A stretch of DNA of 64,000 nucleotides from the NCBI RefSeq assembly GCF_001431625.1, contig NZ_LLXT01000091.1, forward strand, positions 1 to 64,000, read 5' to 3'. The position numbers were made by a program, and so were the translations under genes. Shown piece after piece: positions 53,850-64,000 of this stretch (its first letter is position 1; each line of letters opens with the position of its first letter). Below the pieces are notes generated by a model. It was not told where the DNA came from, did no database searches, and saw only the letters and a program-made list of their open reading frames with translations. The DNA is from Stenotrophomonas geniculata ATCC 19374 = JCM 13324 (GTDB lineage Bacteria; Pseudomonadota; Gammaproteobacteria; Xanthomonadales; Xanthomonadaceae).

Positions 53850-56708
53850 TCAGAAGCGCTGGGTGTACTTCATGTACAGGAAGCGACCGACGTCGAAGCC
53901 ACCGTAGTAGGCGAAGCTCGAGTTCGGCGCCGAGTACTGCAGCGCACCGCGGTGATCGAACACGTTGTTCGCACCCAGGGCGATGGTGGCATCCCACGGA
54001 GCCTTCCAGCTGACCTGCACATCGTGGAAGGTGTTGGAGCCGGTGTGGCGCAGCGGATCCGGCTCACCATTGGCGTAGTGGTTCGGAGCGTCGCACCATG
54101 CGTCGTCGATGCAGCTTTCCTTCATGCCCGAGTAGTAGCGGGCAGTCCAGTTGACGCCGAAGTCACCCAGCTCCCAGTTGACACCCAGGTTCGAACGGAC
54201 GCGGAACAGGCCCGGCTCACCAACGCGACCGATGGTGATGTTCTCACCCTTCTTGTTCTGGCCGGCTTCGTCGTACTTGGCCAGGTAGCTGGTCTGCCAG
54301 TCGATGCTGAACTTGCCGATCGACAGTTCCGGCAGGCGGTACTTGACACCCAGATCGTAGCCTTCGGTCTCCATCGAGCCGAGGTTGGCCAGGCCGTAGG
54401 TCAGCGCCTCGATATGGCCATCAGCGGCACGGGTGACGCCTTCGCAGCGAGCTGCGTTGCCCAGCACGTAGCAGTCACGCAGGATGCGATCAACGCTGTC
54501 AGCGATGATCATGTTCTTCAGCTCGTAGCGGTACCAGTCGAGCGAGATGTCCAGGCCCTGCACCCAACGCGGGCTCCAGACCAGGCCAACCGTCTTGCTC
54601 TTGGAGGTTTCCGGCTTCAGAGCCGAATTCGAACCGCTGACGAACTGGTCCGGGGTCGCGCACGGGAAGGTGCTGCAAGGCGCGAAGCCCTGGCCGACCT
54701 GCACGTAGTTGGCCGGCACGCCAGCCGCGGCGCAGGCAGCATTGCCAGCGACGTTGCCCGGCGAGGTCGAACCGCACGGATCGGTATAACGCTCGAAGCT
54801 CGAGTTGGTGCCGCCGTACAGATCGTCAACGGTCGGTGCGCGGAAGCCTTCTGCGTAGGTACCGCGGACCAGCAGTTCGTCGATCGGGCGCCACACCAGG
54901 CCGAACTTCGAGTTGATCGTGTCACCGAAGTTGCTGTAGTCAGAGTAGCGGCTTGCGACGTTGAAGGTCAGTTCCTTGGCAAACGGCAGGTCCGACAGGA
55001 TCGGCACGTTCAGTTCCAGGTAGAACTCATCCAGCGAGTAGTTGCCCGAGGTGGTGGTCGACGCCAGGCCGGTCGACTGGCCCGACTGACGGAAGGCGTC
55101 CGGCACGAAGCGGCCTTCTTCCTTGCGGTGCTCGTAGCCCATGGCCACACCCAGGTCACCGGCCGGCAGCTCGAACAGCGAACCGGACAGGTTGGCGGTG
55201 TAGCTGGTGGTCTTGGTCACACCAGTGTCGGTGTAGGTCGGGAACAGGAAGTTCTGCAGATCACGGTCGGCAAGCGAGCCCTGGCCGTTGACGCCGTAAG
55301 GCAGCAGCGGGTTCCACGGGCGACACTGGCTCAGCGGGATCGGATTGGCGGCGGTCCCGCACTGAGCAACGCCCTGGCCGTTGATGAACGACTTGCCAAG
55401 TGCCTGCTCGGAAGCGATCAGGCTCATGTCGCCGTAGCCGGTCTTGGTCAGCTCGTTGCGGTTCCACAGCGCGCCAACGTCCCAGTCCCAGGTCTTGCCG
55501 GCAAACTCGAAGAAGCCACTCAGGCTCGGCGCGAAGCGCAGGGTCTTGAGGTCGCTCTTGGTGGTACGCGGCACTTCCCACAGGCGGCGACGGAACTCAA
55601 CGTCCTGGCCGATCGGGTTGAACGCGCTGTCCTTCGACAGCGGGGTACCGAACGACAGCGACTGGTACGGGTAACCCGCGATCTGCTGGTCGGTGGTGCG
55701 CTGGTTGTACAGCACGTCAGCATTGAAGGTGATCGAATCAGCCAGATCGTAGCTGCCGTTGACATACACGGACTTACGCTCGATGCCGGTCTGCACCATC
55801 ATCTGCTGGTTGGCGTTGGAGTACTCGGCCGGAGTCAGCAGGTGGTAGTCGGCCGCATTCTTCGGGTCACCGCCCGGATTCAGGGTCTTCCACTCCGGCT
55901 GCGGCTGGCCTGCAGCGCGCGGCTTGCAGTCGCCCCACACGCGCGGGTCGCACCAGGTGCTGTTCTGGCTCAGCGGGCTCCAGTCGGCAGAGGTCGAATT
56001 CGGGCCCAGGCCGCCGTCGCGGCTGAACCAACGATCCTTCGCCCACACCGGATCCTGCTTGGAGTACTCGGCCGACAGGGTCACGCCGCCACGCTCGCCT
56101 TCAGAGCCGAGGGTGAACGAGTAGGTGTTGGTGTCGCCGTCGCCGCGGCCGTACTGGCCAACGTAGACGCTGGCTTCAGCACCATCGAAGCGCTTGCGGG
56201 TGATCACATTGACCACGCCAGCAATGGCGTCCGAACCGTAGATGGCGGAGGCGCCATCCTTCAGCACTTCGATGCGCTCGACGGCGGCCATCGGAATCTG
56301 GCTCAGATCCTGGTAGCCGGCAGTGGTCGCGCCCAGGCGCTTGCCGTTCATCAGCACCAGGGTGCGCTGCGCGCCAAGGTTGCGCAGGTCGACGTAGTAG
56401 CCGCCAACGTTTTCGCCGGAGGACAGCGAGTCCGCGCGGGAAATGGCCGGCGAACCTGCCGAGGTCAGGTTCTGCAGGACATCGGCGACGGTGGTGTAGC
56501 CCTGCTTTTCCAGGTTCTCACGGCTCAGCGTGAGGACCGGCTGCTGGGTCTCCATCGAGGCGCCGCGGATGCGCGAGCCCGTGATTTCGATGCGATCCAG
56601 GGTGGTCGCATCCTTTGCTTCCTGCGCAGAAGCAAAGGCGGGCGTCAGCGCCAACGCAATGCCAGCCGGCAGAAGGCCCAGCCGCACTGCGGGATTACGA
56701 ACGTTCAT
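53850..56708 (-). CDS. TonB-dependent receptor
   Basis: This 952-residue outer-membrane receptor has a signal peptide (LLPAGIALALTPAFASAQ), a short TonB-box-like DRIEITGSRI, a plug (TVADVLQNLTSAGSPA, VDLRNLGAQRTLVLMNGKRL, AVERIEVLKDGASAIYGSDA) and a barrel ending in MKYTQRF with terminal Phe. It has no STN domain, so it is a transporter without FecR signalling. The large loops with Trp/Cys-rich segments (STWCDPRVWGDCKPRAAGQP) and the IEITGSRI type are common in Xanthomonadaceae receptors for sugars or peptides; the cargo is unknown. An AraC regulator lies directly upstream. Confidence 0.93.
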   Translation of the reverse strand: MNVRNPAVRLGLLPAGIALALTPAFASAQEAKDATTLDRIEITGSRIRGASMETQQPVLTLSRENLEKQGYTTVADVLQNLTSAGSPAISRADSLSSGENVGGYYVDLRNLGAQRTLVLMNGKRLGATTAGYQDLSQIPMAAVERIEVLKDGASAIYGSDAIAGVVNVITRKRFDGAEASVYVGQYGRGDGDTNTYSFTLGSEGERGGVTLSAEYSKQDPVWAKDRWFSRDGGLGPNSTSADWSPLSQNSTWCDPRVWGDCKPRAAGQPQPEWKTLNPGGDPKNAADYHLLTPAEYSNANQQMMVQTGIERKSVYVNGSYDLADSITFNADVLYNQRTTDQQIAGYPYQSLSFGTPLSKDSAFNPIGQDVEFRRRLWEVPRTTKSDLKTLRFAPSLSGFFEFAGKTWDWDVGALWNRNELTKTGYGDMSLIASEQALGKSFINGQGVAQCGTAANPIPLSQCRPWNPLLPYGVNGQGSLADRDLQNFLFPTYTDTGVTKTTSYTANLSGSLFELPAGDLGVAMGYEHRKEEGRFVPDAFRQSGQSTGLASTTTSGNYSLDEFYLELNVPILSDLPFAKELTFNVASRYSDYSNFGDTINSKFGLVWRPIDELLVRGTYAEGFRAPTVDDLYGGTNSSFERYTDPCGSTSPGNVAGNAACAAAGVPANYVQVGQGFAPCSTFPCATPDQFVSGSNSALKPETSKSKTVGLVWSPRWVQGLDISLDWYRYELKNMIIADSVDRILRDCYVLGNAARCEGVTRAADGHIEALTYGLANLGSMETEGYDLGVKYRLPELSIGKFSIDWQTSYLAKYDEAGQNKKGENITIGRVGEPGLFRVRSNLGVNWELGDFGVNWTARYYSGMKESCIDDAWCDAPNHYANGEPDPLRHTGSNTFHDVQVSWKAPWDATIALGANNVFDHRGALQYSAPNSSFAYYGGFDVGRFLYMKYTQRF

Positions 56709-56757
56709 CTATCTCTCCAAGGTACGTGTTAGCAGCGTGTTAAAACACCCCAGCACG

Positions 56758-57657
56758 TTACGATTGCGTTGCAGCGCTGTATTTGCGCGAGCCAACCGGA
56801 GACTTTGCAGATTGTGGCGGCAGCAAGCCGCCGTTTTCCCTGAAGCGCGATGCGGACTGGCCGTAGCGGGCGCGGAACGCACGCGCGAAGCTGCAGCAGT
56901 TGTCGAAGCCACTGGCCGCAGCGACCTCGCCAACCATCATGTCGGTGTCACGCAGCAGGTCGGCCGCCCTTTCCAGGCGCAAACGTGCTGAAAGCGACTG
57001 CGGGCTTTCCTCGTACAGGCTCTGGAAGGTCTTGGAGAGATACCAGCTGGAGAAGTTGGTCAGCTCGGCCAGTTCACCGATGCGCACCACGCGGTGGCTG
57101 TTGCCTTCCAGGTACAGGCGGGCGCGCTGCATGCGGCCGAATACCTGGCGCTTGCGGCTGCGCGAGCGACCCGGGCAACGCTGCACGTTGTCGGCCAGCC
57201 CACGCTGCAGGCCCGCCAGATGCAGCAGCAGCGGGCGCAGTGCCTGTGCCGGCTGGCCACTGGCCAGCGCATCGCGCCACAGGCGCAGCGCAACGCGGGC
57301 ATCGCCACGGCTCATGCGGCCACGCCCGGCGTACAGGCCGCAGTCGGCCATCTCGGCCAGCACGCGCAGTGCTTCGACAGTCAGGTTCAGGCCAACGCAC
57401 AAGCCGTTGCGGCCTGCCTGCACCAGCGGCCGCGACTCTTTCTCGAAGGCGATCCACTCGCCCTGGCGCAAGCGGAAGCGTCCTTCCTTGGCTTCCACCC
57501 AGGAGCTGCCGCGCACCTGCATCCACACAGTGAAGCTGCTGCCTGCGGTCTGCAGGCTGCCGAGCCGGGCCACGCCCAGGCAGGTCGGCGCAGCATCGTC
57601 GAGCGACCGGTCCAGAGAGACGGTTTGGCCGCGATCGGCCAGCGAGAGTTGACGCAT
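56758..57657 (-). CDS. AraC family transcriptional regulator
   Basis: This 299-residue regulator has a beta-barrel-like N-terminal domain (FTVWMQVRGSSWVEAKEGRF, RLRQGEWIAFEKESRPLV) and a C-terminal double helix-turn-helix (IGELAELTNFSSWYLSKTFQ, SLYEESPQSL, VGEVAAASGFDNCCSFARAF, RARYGQSASRFR). It ends 49 nt before the receptor gene on the same strand, so it may control it and be co-transcribed with it. The ligand is unknown. The stop is TAA. Confidence 0.93.
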   Translation of the reverse strand: MRQLSLADRGQTVSLDRSLDDAAPTCLGVARLGSLQTAGSSFTVWMQVRGSSWVEAKEGRFRLRQGEWIAFEKESRPLVQAGRNGLCVGLNLTVEALRVLAEMADCGLYAGRGRMSRGDARVALRLWRDALASGQPAQALRPLLLHLAGLQRGLADNVQRCPGRSRSRKRQVFGRMQRARLYLEGNSHRVVRIGELAELTNFSSWYLSKTFQSLYEESPQSLSARLRLERAADLLRDTDMMVGEVAAASGFDNCCSFARAFRARYGQSASRFRENGGLLPPQSAKSPVGSRKYSAATQS

Positions 57658-57771
57658 GGGGACACCACGGTTTGCCTAGTACAGGCCTCCGTTTTGCCAA
57701 ATCAGGCGGCACCACGTCAGGAAAGTCAGACGAGATCGCCACGAATTCGCGGCGAGGTCGCCACGAAGAAA

Positions 57772-60096
57772 TTACGAAGGCCCATTTCCGTTGAACAACA
57801 ACAACTTGGAGAACGCCGGAAGCAGCGTCGGCGAGCGCTCGGGCAAGCGCATCACGCCGATGTCGGCACCGTCGCTGACCGCCATTGCCACGAACAGCGT
57901 GTGCCCATCGGCGCCGGCACTCAGCCCGTTGCCGGCACTGAGGCGTTCCGCATCCAGGCAGCGTTCCGGTTCCTCGCGCCCGGCCTGGATCAGCACCAGT
58001 GTCGTGCCACAACGGGTGGACGTACCGAGGTAGCCGATCGCGTTGTTGCCGGCCACGGTCCAGGCCCGGTACCGCCACCGGCTGGGCCGGTCATCACTGA
58101 TCTGCTGCACGCTTGCCGGTGCCAACGCCGCATCCACCGACCACAGGCCTCCTGCGGCCAGGCGGGTGAACAGCACACGCCCGCTGCTGCGATCGAACCG
58201 CGCCTGCGAAACACCGTCGATGCTGGCCAGGCGGCGCCAGGGCTGCACGCTTCGATCAAACAGGCTCAGCCGGGTCTGTTGCTGGTCATCGCGCTCGACC
58301 ACCAGCAGCTGGTCCGGGCGTGCCCCGTACAGTGCCTGCAGCGGCTGCTCCGACGGGACAGGCAACGGCTGGACGCGTTCGTCACGTGGGGCGATCTCAT
58401 AGACCACTGTGCGTCCGTGCTCGTCGCGCCCCACCACCAGCAACCGGCGGCTGTCGGCCGACCAGTCCGGTGCCTGACGTGCCTCGGGCCGCAAGCCTTC
58501 GATCGGCCGCAGCGAATCGGGGCGCTCCATGTCCGCCCACCACAGCGCGAAGCTGCCTGAACGATCGGACGTGAACACCAGTTGGCGTCCATCCGGCGCC
58601 GCCATCGGCTGCCCATCCCGGCCACTGGACGCAAACAAGCGCTGCGGCGGCGAGCCGCCCTCCATCGGCACCTTGAAGATGCCGAACTGCGCGCGCCGAT
58701 GGACGAAGGCCAGCATGCCCGCGCGGCGTGCAGTGGCCGGCCACTGTGCGTCGTCGAGCCCGGCATCGCGCAGCGTGCGGCTCTCGACGTCCAGGTAGTA
58801 CAGGCGCACTTCACTGTCGACACGGCGTCCAAACACGATCGTCCGGCCATCACGCAACCAGGCCCAGCCACGCAGTTCAGCGGCCTCGCTGGTCAGCTGC
58901 TCGGGCGTGCCACCCGCTGCCGGCATGCGCCACAGGTCGCCCAGCTGCGGATTGCGCACGAACACCAGCCACTTGCCATCAGGCGAGTAGCGCGGCGCAT
59001 AGTCGAAGTCATCCTCGGCAACACCGTAGTCCAGCGCCTCCCATTGGCCACTGGCCAGATCGAGCTTGCGGATGCCCCGATGGGCATAGCGCCCCACCAT
59101 GCTGCCGAACACCAGGCCACGGCCGTCCGGCGTCCAGTCGAAACTGAGCAGCTCGGTGCCATCGCACCGCGTGGCCTGGCGCAGGGCACCACCGGTCGCG
59201 CTGGCGATCAGCACCTGGCAGCCGCCGTTGTTGCTGAACCGCGCGAAGGCGATCTCGCGTCCATCCGGCGACCAGCTCGGGAAGCGGTCGACCGAGCCGG
59301 CCGGCGGAGCCAGCAGCTGCCGCGCTGGCGCGTTGCCGGAGGTCTGTACCTTGATCGCCCCACCCCCTTGCCCGTCTTCGTTGGCGCCTTCATAGGCCAC
59401 CAACGAGCCATCGGGTGAAAGCGTGGGATAGGTTTCAAAACCGCTGGTTGCGGTGATCAACCGATAGGGACGCTGCGGGCTGCCGATCACGCGCGTGCCG
59501 TTCTCCACGGCCGCATCCACCGCTGAACTGCTGGCCGGTGCCCGCCGCAGCAGCAGCGCGGCCAGCACCACCACCGTGGCCAGCATCAGCACGCCCAGCA
59601 CCAGCAGCACGCGCCGGCGGACATGGCGCCAGCGGCGGCGCGATGCCTGCACGTGTGCCGGCCTCTCCTCGGCGATGACCATCACCGGTTGCAGGTCCGC
59701 GATTCCGTCATCGGCTCCTGCGGACGGCGCCGGCTCGACATCGTCCAGTACCTGCACCGGCACCAGCAGGCGATAGCCGGTCTTGGCGATGGTCTCGATA
59801 TAGGCCTGGCCGTTGTCGTCGTCGTTGCTGAACGCCTTGCGCAGCTGGGTGACGGCCTGGGTAAGCACATCATTGGTCGGCAGCGTGTCCGGCCAGACTT
59901 CCGCGAACAGTTCATCGCGGGTGACAACACGCCCTGGCTGGCGCAGCAGTACACGCAGCACGCCCAGCGCCTTCGGCGTCAGCCGACGCGGGCGACGCGC
60001 ACCGACGACCTCGACTTCTCGCGAGGACAGAGTGACAGTGCACTCTCCGATCCGGATCCGATCGAATCCGGGGGGCTGGTTTTCACTGCTGTTCAT
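57772..60096 (-). CDS. CadC-like transmembrane regulator with PD40 beta-propeller
   Basis: This 774-residue protein has three parts. Residues 10-110 are a winged-helix OmpR/CadC-type DNA-binding domain (RRLTPKALGVLRVLLRQPGR, VVTRDELFAEVWP, AYIETIAKTGYRLLVPV). A transmembrane helix lies near residues 163-187 (VLLVLGVLMLATVVVLAALL). The periplasmic part consists of WD40/PD40-like blades: TYPTLSPDGSLVAYEG, RFPSWSPDGREIAFARF, FDYAPRYSPDGKWLVFVRN. It would sense a periplasmic ligand by the propeller and regulate promoters directly. Its target genes are unknown. The stop is TAA. Confidence 0.92.
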   Translation of the reverse strand: MNSSENQPPGFDRIRIGECTVTLSSREVEVVGARRPRRLTPKALGVLRVLLRQPGRVVTRDELFAEVWPDTLPTNDVLTQAVTQLRKAFSNDDDNGQAYIETIAKTGYRLLVPVQVLDDVEPAPSAGADDGIADLQPVMVIAEERPAHVQASRRRWRHVRRRVLLVLGVLMLATVVVLAALLLRRAPASSSAVDAAVENGTRVIGSPQRPYRLITATSGFETYPTLSPDGSLVAYEGANEDGQGGGAIKVQTSGNAPARQLLAPPAGSVDRFPSWSPDGREIAFARFSNNGGCQVLIASATGGALRQATRCDGTELLSFDWTPDGRGLVFGSMVGRYAHRGIRKLDLASGQWEALDYGVAEDDFDYAPRYSPDGKWLVFVRNPQLGDLWRMPAAGGTPEQLTSEAAELRGWAWLRDGRTIVFGRRVDSEVRLYYLDVESRTLRDAGLDDAQWPATARRAGMLAFVHRRAQFGIFKVPMEGGSPPQRLFASSGRDGQPMAAPDGRQLVFTSDRSGSFALWWADMERPDSLRPIEGLRPEARQAPDWSADSRRLLVVGRDEHGRTVVYEIAPRDERVQPLPVPSEQPLQALYGARPDQLLVVERDDQQQTRLSLFDRSVQPWRRLASIDGVSQARFDRSSGRVLFTRLAAGGLWSVDAALAPASVQQISDDRPSRWRYRAWTVAGNNAIGYLGTSTRCGTTLVLIQAGREEPERCLDAERLSAGNGLSAGADGHTLFVAMAVSDGADIGVMRLPERSPTLLPAFSKLLLFNGNGPS

Positions 60097-60356
60097 TTTC
60101 CGCTACACAGTAGAGACAGGTCCGGGGCAGCGTTTGCCTTCGATACCCTCCCGTCCTGGGAACAGCAAAAAGCCAGACTCCGCACAAAGCATCGGCGCAT
60201 ACCGCAAAAACAATGAAGCGGGCGAATACTAGCCTATGCGGGTTACCTCGCCTATCGCGTGGTCGACATCCAGGCTCTCTCTCGCCGACGCATTCACATA
60301 ATTTGCTGCACCATTCGCGCCCTGCGGGGCGCGGAATTTTTATCTGGCGTTCATTT

Positions 60357-61028
60357 TCACATGCGCCGCAGCATGGTCAATCCGACCAGTCGCGAAACCA
60401 CCAAAGCCACGTACATCACGCCTGAAAACTGCTCCAGCATGACCAATGCACGCGCCTGCGGATGCAGTGGCACGACGTCGCTCAGGCCGACACCCGAGAG
60501 CAAACTGAAGCTCAGATAAAGCAGTTCCATCCAGGTGCGCTGTGCACCGCCACCGGTGCCCTGGAAACTGCCCGGATACCACTGCTGGCACACGGCGAAA
60601 GCAAACGCGAAGGCCCAGGCCAGCAACGTGAATGTCGCACCTGCCGCGAACAGTTCATCGCGGGTGACTTTATGGTCCTGGAGCATGTAGGCGATGAGTG
60701 CACCGGCCGTATAGAAGTACAGCAGGCTTTCCAGCAGCTGCGCGGTGGTCAGCAGCGCACTGCGATCCAGCAATGCACCGGCCAGCGAGAACACCACCGA
60801 AGGAATGGCCAGCAGCAGCGCCAGCCAGGTGCCCAGCGGGCTGCGCTGGACCACCCACAGCGCCAGGCCCAGTACCGCCATGCCGAACATGCCCAGCGCC
60901 GCGCGGCCCGCAGCGGTGTCATCCAGCGCGGGGTACAGCAGCACGGCGATCAACTGGGCCCCCAGCAGCCAGGCCGAAGGATGACGGCGGGCAATGGCCA
61001 GCCAGCGGGTGGTGATGGCAACGGGCAT
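60357..61028 (-). CDS. Two-pore-helix ion channel with atypical filter
   Basis: This 223-residue membrane protein has about six hydrophobic segments. The last two flank a pore-loop-like stretch MELLYLSFSLLSGVGLSDVV, resembling Ion_trans_2 channels. The filter region reads GVGLSD (residues 179-184) in place of TVGYGD/TVGFGD, so K+ selectivity is doubtful. The C-terminal helix is LEQFSGVMYVALVVSRLVGL, as in KcsA-like channels. It is not adjacent to a clear partner. Of the 260-nt gap to the CadC-like gene I see only a GC-rich hairpin followed by T5 on the plus strand near 60319-60345. Confidence 0.8.
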   Translation of the reverse strand: MPVAITTRWLAIARRHPSAWLLGAQLIAVLLYPALDDTAAGRAALGMFGMAVLGLALWVVQRSPLGTWLALLLAIPSVVFSLAGALLDRSALLTTAQLLESLLYFYTAGALIAYMLQDHKVTRDELFAAGATFTLLAWAFAFAFAVCQQWYPGSFQGTGGGAQRTWMELLYLSFSLLSGVGLSDVVPLHPQARALVMLEQFSGVMYVALVVSRLVGLTMLRRM

Positions 61029-61084
61029 GGCGTCCTTTCCCCAGGGTGGTGGGCCGAGGATAGCCGGGAGCGGTGTGATGAGCG

Positions 61085-61108
61085 GTAGTGCCGGCCGCTG
61101 GCCGGCAC
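61085..61108 (+). repeat. GTAG-headed stem-loop (SMAG)
   Basis: GTAGTGCCGGCCGCTGGCCG followed by GCAC. It lies 14 nt from the 3' end of thiC. Confidence 0.85.
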
Positions 61109-61121
61109 CCCCGCTTCCGCA

Positions 61122-63150
<2,029 letters not shown>

Positions 63151-63395
63151 GCGCATTAGACCATAGAACGCACCGCAGCTCCTGGCTGTTCCATCCACGC
63201 ACGGCGTGGATCCGCTGTTTCTGTATTAACAGAACCGTGACATCGCATTCAGTAACGTGCACGCGCATCGTGCCGCTGCGGCCGGTGTTTCCTCGTCGCC
63301 TTCGCGGCCCCTGCCCGGTCTGTGCTGCATGTCGCCGGCCCCTCGCAGCAAGCTCTGCTCGCTCCCCTCAATCCCTTGATCGGAGAAGCCCCTTC
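63151..63395. other. Intergenic region thiC/BCCT transporter
   Basis: The region is 245 nt with no gene. 63193-63211 is a stem-loop repeat (ATCCACGCACGGCGTGGAT). 63219-63234 is the AT-rich palindrome TTCTGTATTAACAGAA, a candidate operator for the transporter gene. GGAGAAG at about 63382 is the ribosome binding site of the next gene. Confidence 0.6.
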
Positions 63396-64000
63396 ATGGT
63401 GTTTCGCGTTTCCATTGCACTGGTTCTGCTGCTGGTGCTGCTCGCCGGTGTTGCACCCGGTCCCTTCAATACCGTGGTGCAGAGCATCCTCGGCGAACTC
63501 ATCCGCGGCATCGGCTGGCTCTACCTGCTGGTCGTGTTCCTGGCCCTGGTATTCCTGATGTACCTGGCCTTCGGCCGCTTCGGCAACCTGCGCATCGGTG
63601 GCGAAGACGCCGAACCGGAATTTTCGCGGGCCAGCTGGATGTCGATGCTGTTCGCCGCCGGCATGGGCATCGGCCTGGTGTTCTGGGGCGCCGCCGAGCC
63701 CATTTCGCATTTCAGCAAACCACCGGAAGGGCTGGCACCTGAAAGCATGGACGCTGCGCGTGCTGCCATGCGCTACGTGTTCTTCCATTGGGGCCTGCAC
63801 CCGTGGGCCATCTATGCGTTGATCGGCCTGGCAATGGCCTGGTTCCAGTTCAACCGCAACGGCCGTGGCCAGGTCAGTGACATGCTGCAACCGATCATCG
63901 GCCGTCACCATCGTGGCTGGATCGGGCGTGTGGTCAACATCTCCGCGGTCGTTGCCACTGCGATTGGCGTGGCTACAGCACTGGGCTTCGGCACGGTGCA
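63396..64000 (+). CDS. BCCT family transporter (partial, runs off the window)
   Basis: The first 201 residues of a betaine/choline/carnitine transporter are visible; the frame is open at 64000. Membrane segments start with VFRVSIALVLLLVLLAGVAP and GWLYLLVVFLALVFLMYLAF. The family hallmark MLFAAGMGIGLVFWGAAEPI (GMGIG) and FHWGLHPWAIYALIGLAMAW are intact. It would import compatible solutes with Na+ or H+; substrate and coupling ion cannot be told from the part visible. It is divergent from thiC. Confidence 0.9.
   Translation, partial: MVFRVSIALVLLLVLLAGVAPGPFNTVVQSILGELIRGIGWLYLLVVFLALVFLMYLAFGRFGNLRIGGEDAEPEFSRASWMSMLFAAGMGIGLVFWGAAEPISHFSKPPEGLAPESMDAARAAMRYVFFHWGLHPWAIYALIGLAMAWFQFNRNGRGQVSDMLQPIIGRHHRGWIGRVVNISAVVATAIGVATALGFGTV

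Noticed and set aside
53730-56732. A 1000-codon open frame on the plus strand across the second TonB-dependent receptor
   Set aside because: It is antisense to a receptor with a signal peptide, plug and barrel motifs; the product is compositionally odd (His/Gln/Arg/Val-rich) with no domain. GC-rich codon use makes such shadows common.
60319-60345. Plus-strand hairpin followed by T5, possible end of another small RNA
   Set aside because: The T-run is offset by four bases, the stem is only six pairs, and no promoter-like upstream element was found; evidence is too weak.

Overview
The window is GC-rich chromosomal DNA from a gammaproteobacterium of the Xanthomonadaceae, most likely Stenotrophomonas (S. 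maltophilia group). The assignment rests on the many GTAG-headed stem-loops of the SMAG type between genes, on gene content (RNase PH-VOC-RdgB-HemW, ZapA-6S RNA-Fau, DUF1631-PilZ, Mpl-LON domain, PPi-dependent PFK plus H+-pyrophosphatase), and on TGA as the dominant stop codon. No prophage, insertion sequence, integron or CRISPR array was seen.

Layout. 1-390: non-coding repeats. 391-5957: selenocysteine cluster fdhE-selA-selB-tRNA-Sec(UCA)-selD, closed by a bidirectional hairpin. 6015-9987: yicC facing rph-VOC-rdgB-hemW. 10111-12761: DUF1631 protein and PilZ protein. 12837-16603: two proline peptidases (pepQ, pepP) converging on a repeat-filled gap, then UPF0149. 16757-18707: TIGR02449-zapA-6S RNA-fau-EVE. 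18730-24492: rpiA, DUF192, SirB1-like, rubredoxin, thiE, hemL, azurin, HAD phosphatase. 24586-30493: argD/astC-type aminotransferase, a voltage-gated-type channel, two DUF3829 lipoproteins, an SDR and a lipoprotein. 30637-31556: an AT-richer island holding a shrunken Rhs toxin gene and its probable immunity gene. 31740-37914: DUF2867/kinase-like pair, DedA-PAP2-LssY fusion, LON-domain protein, mpl, adk. 38051-42640: pfp, DUF488, an exported protein, hppA. 42720-50947: haem/iron block with tonB-exbD-exbB-DUF454, hemO, DUF2789, a TonB-dependent receptor with STN domain, fecR, fecI and a Fur-type box. 50947-53679: exported protein, ppa, HDOD protein, and a small cysteine-rich gene broken by an amber codon. 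53850-61028: second TonB-dependent receptor, AraC regulator, CadC-like sensor with a beta-propeller, and an ion channel. 61122-64000: thiC with a TPP riboswitch, then a BCCT transporter cut by the window edge.

Together the genes show three functional threads: selenoprotein synthesis for formate dehydrogenase (the enzyme is not in the window), pyrophosphate economy (pfp, hppA, ppa) and haem-iron acquisition by cell-surface signalling. The most striking DNA-level observation is that the only five intact genes ending in TAG all take that stop codon from the GTAG head of a stem-loop repeat. Other leads are the Rhs remnant with an intact partner gene, the amber-interrupted secreted peptide, a family of about 95-bp hairpins, and an orphan terminator that may end an unannotated small RNA.
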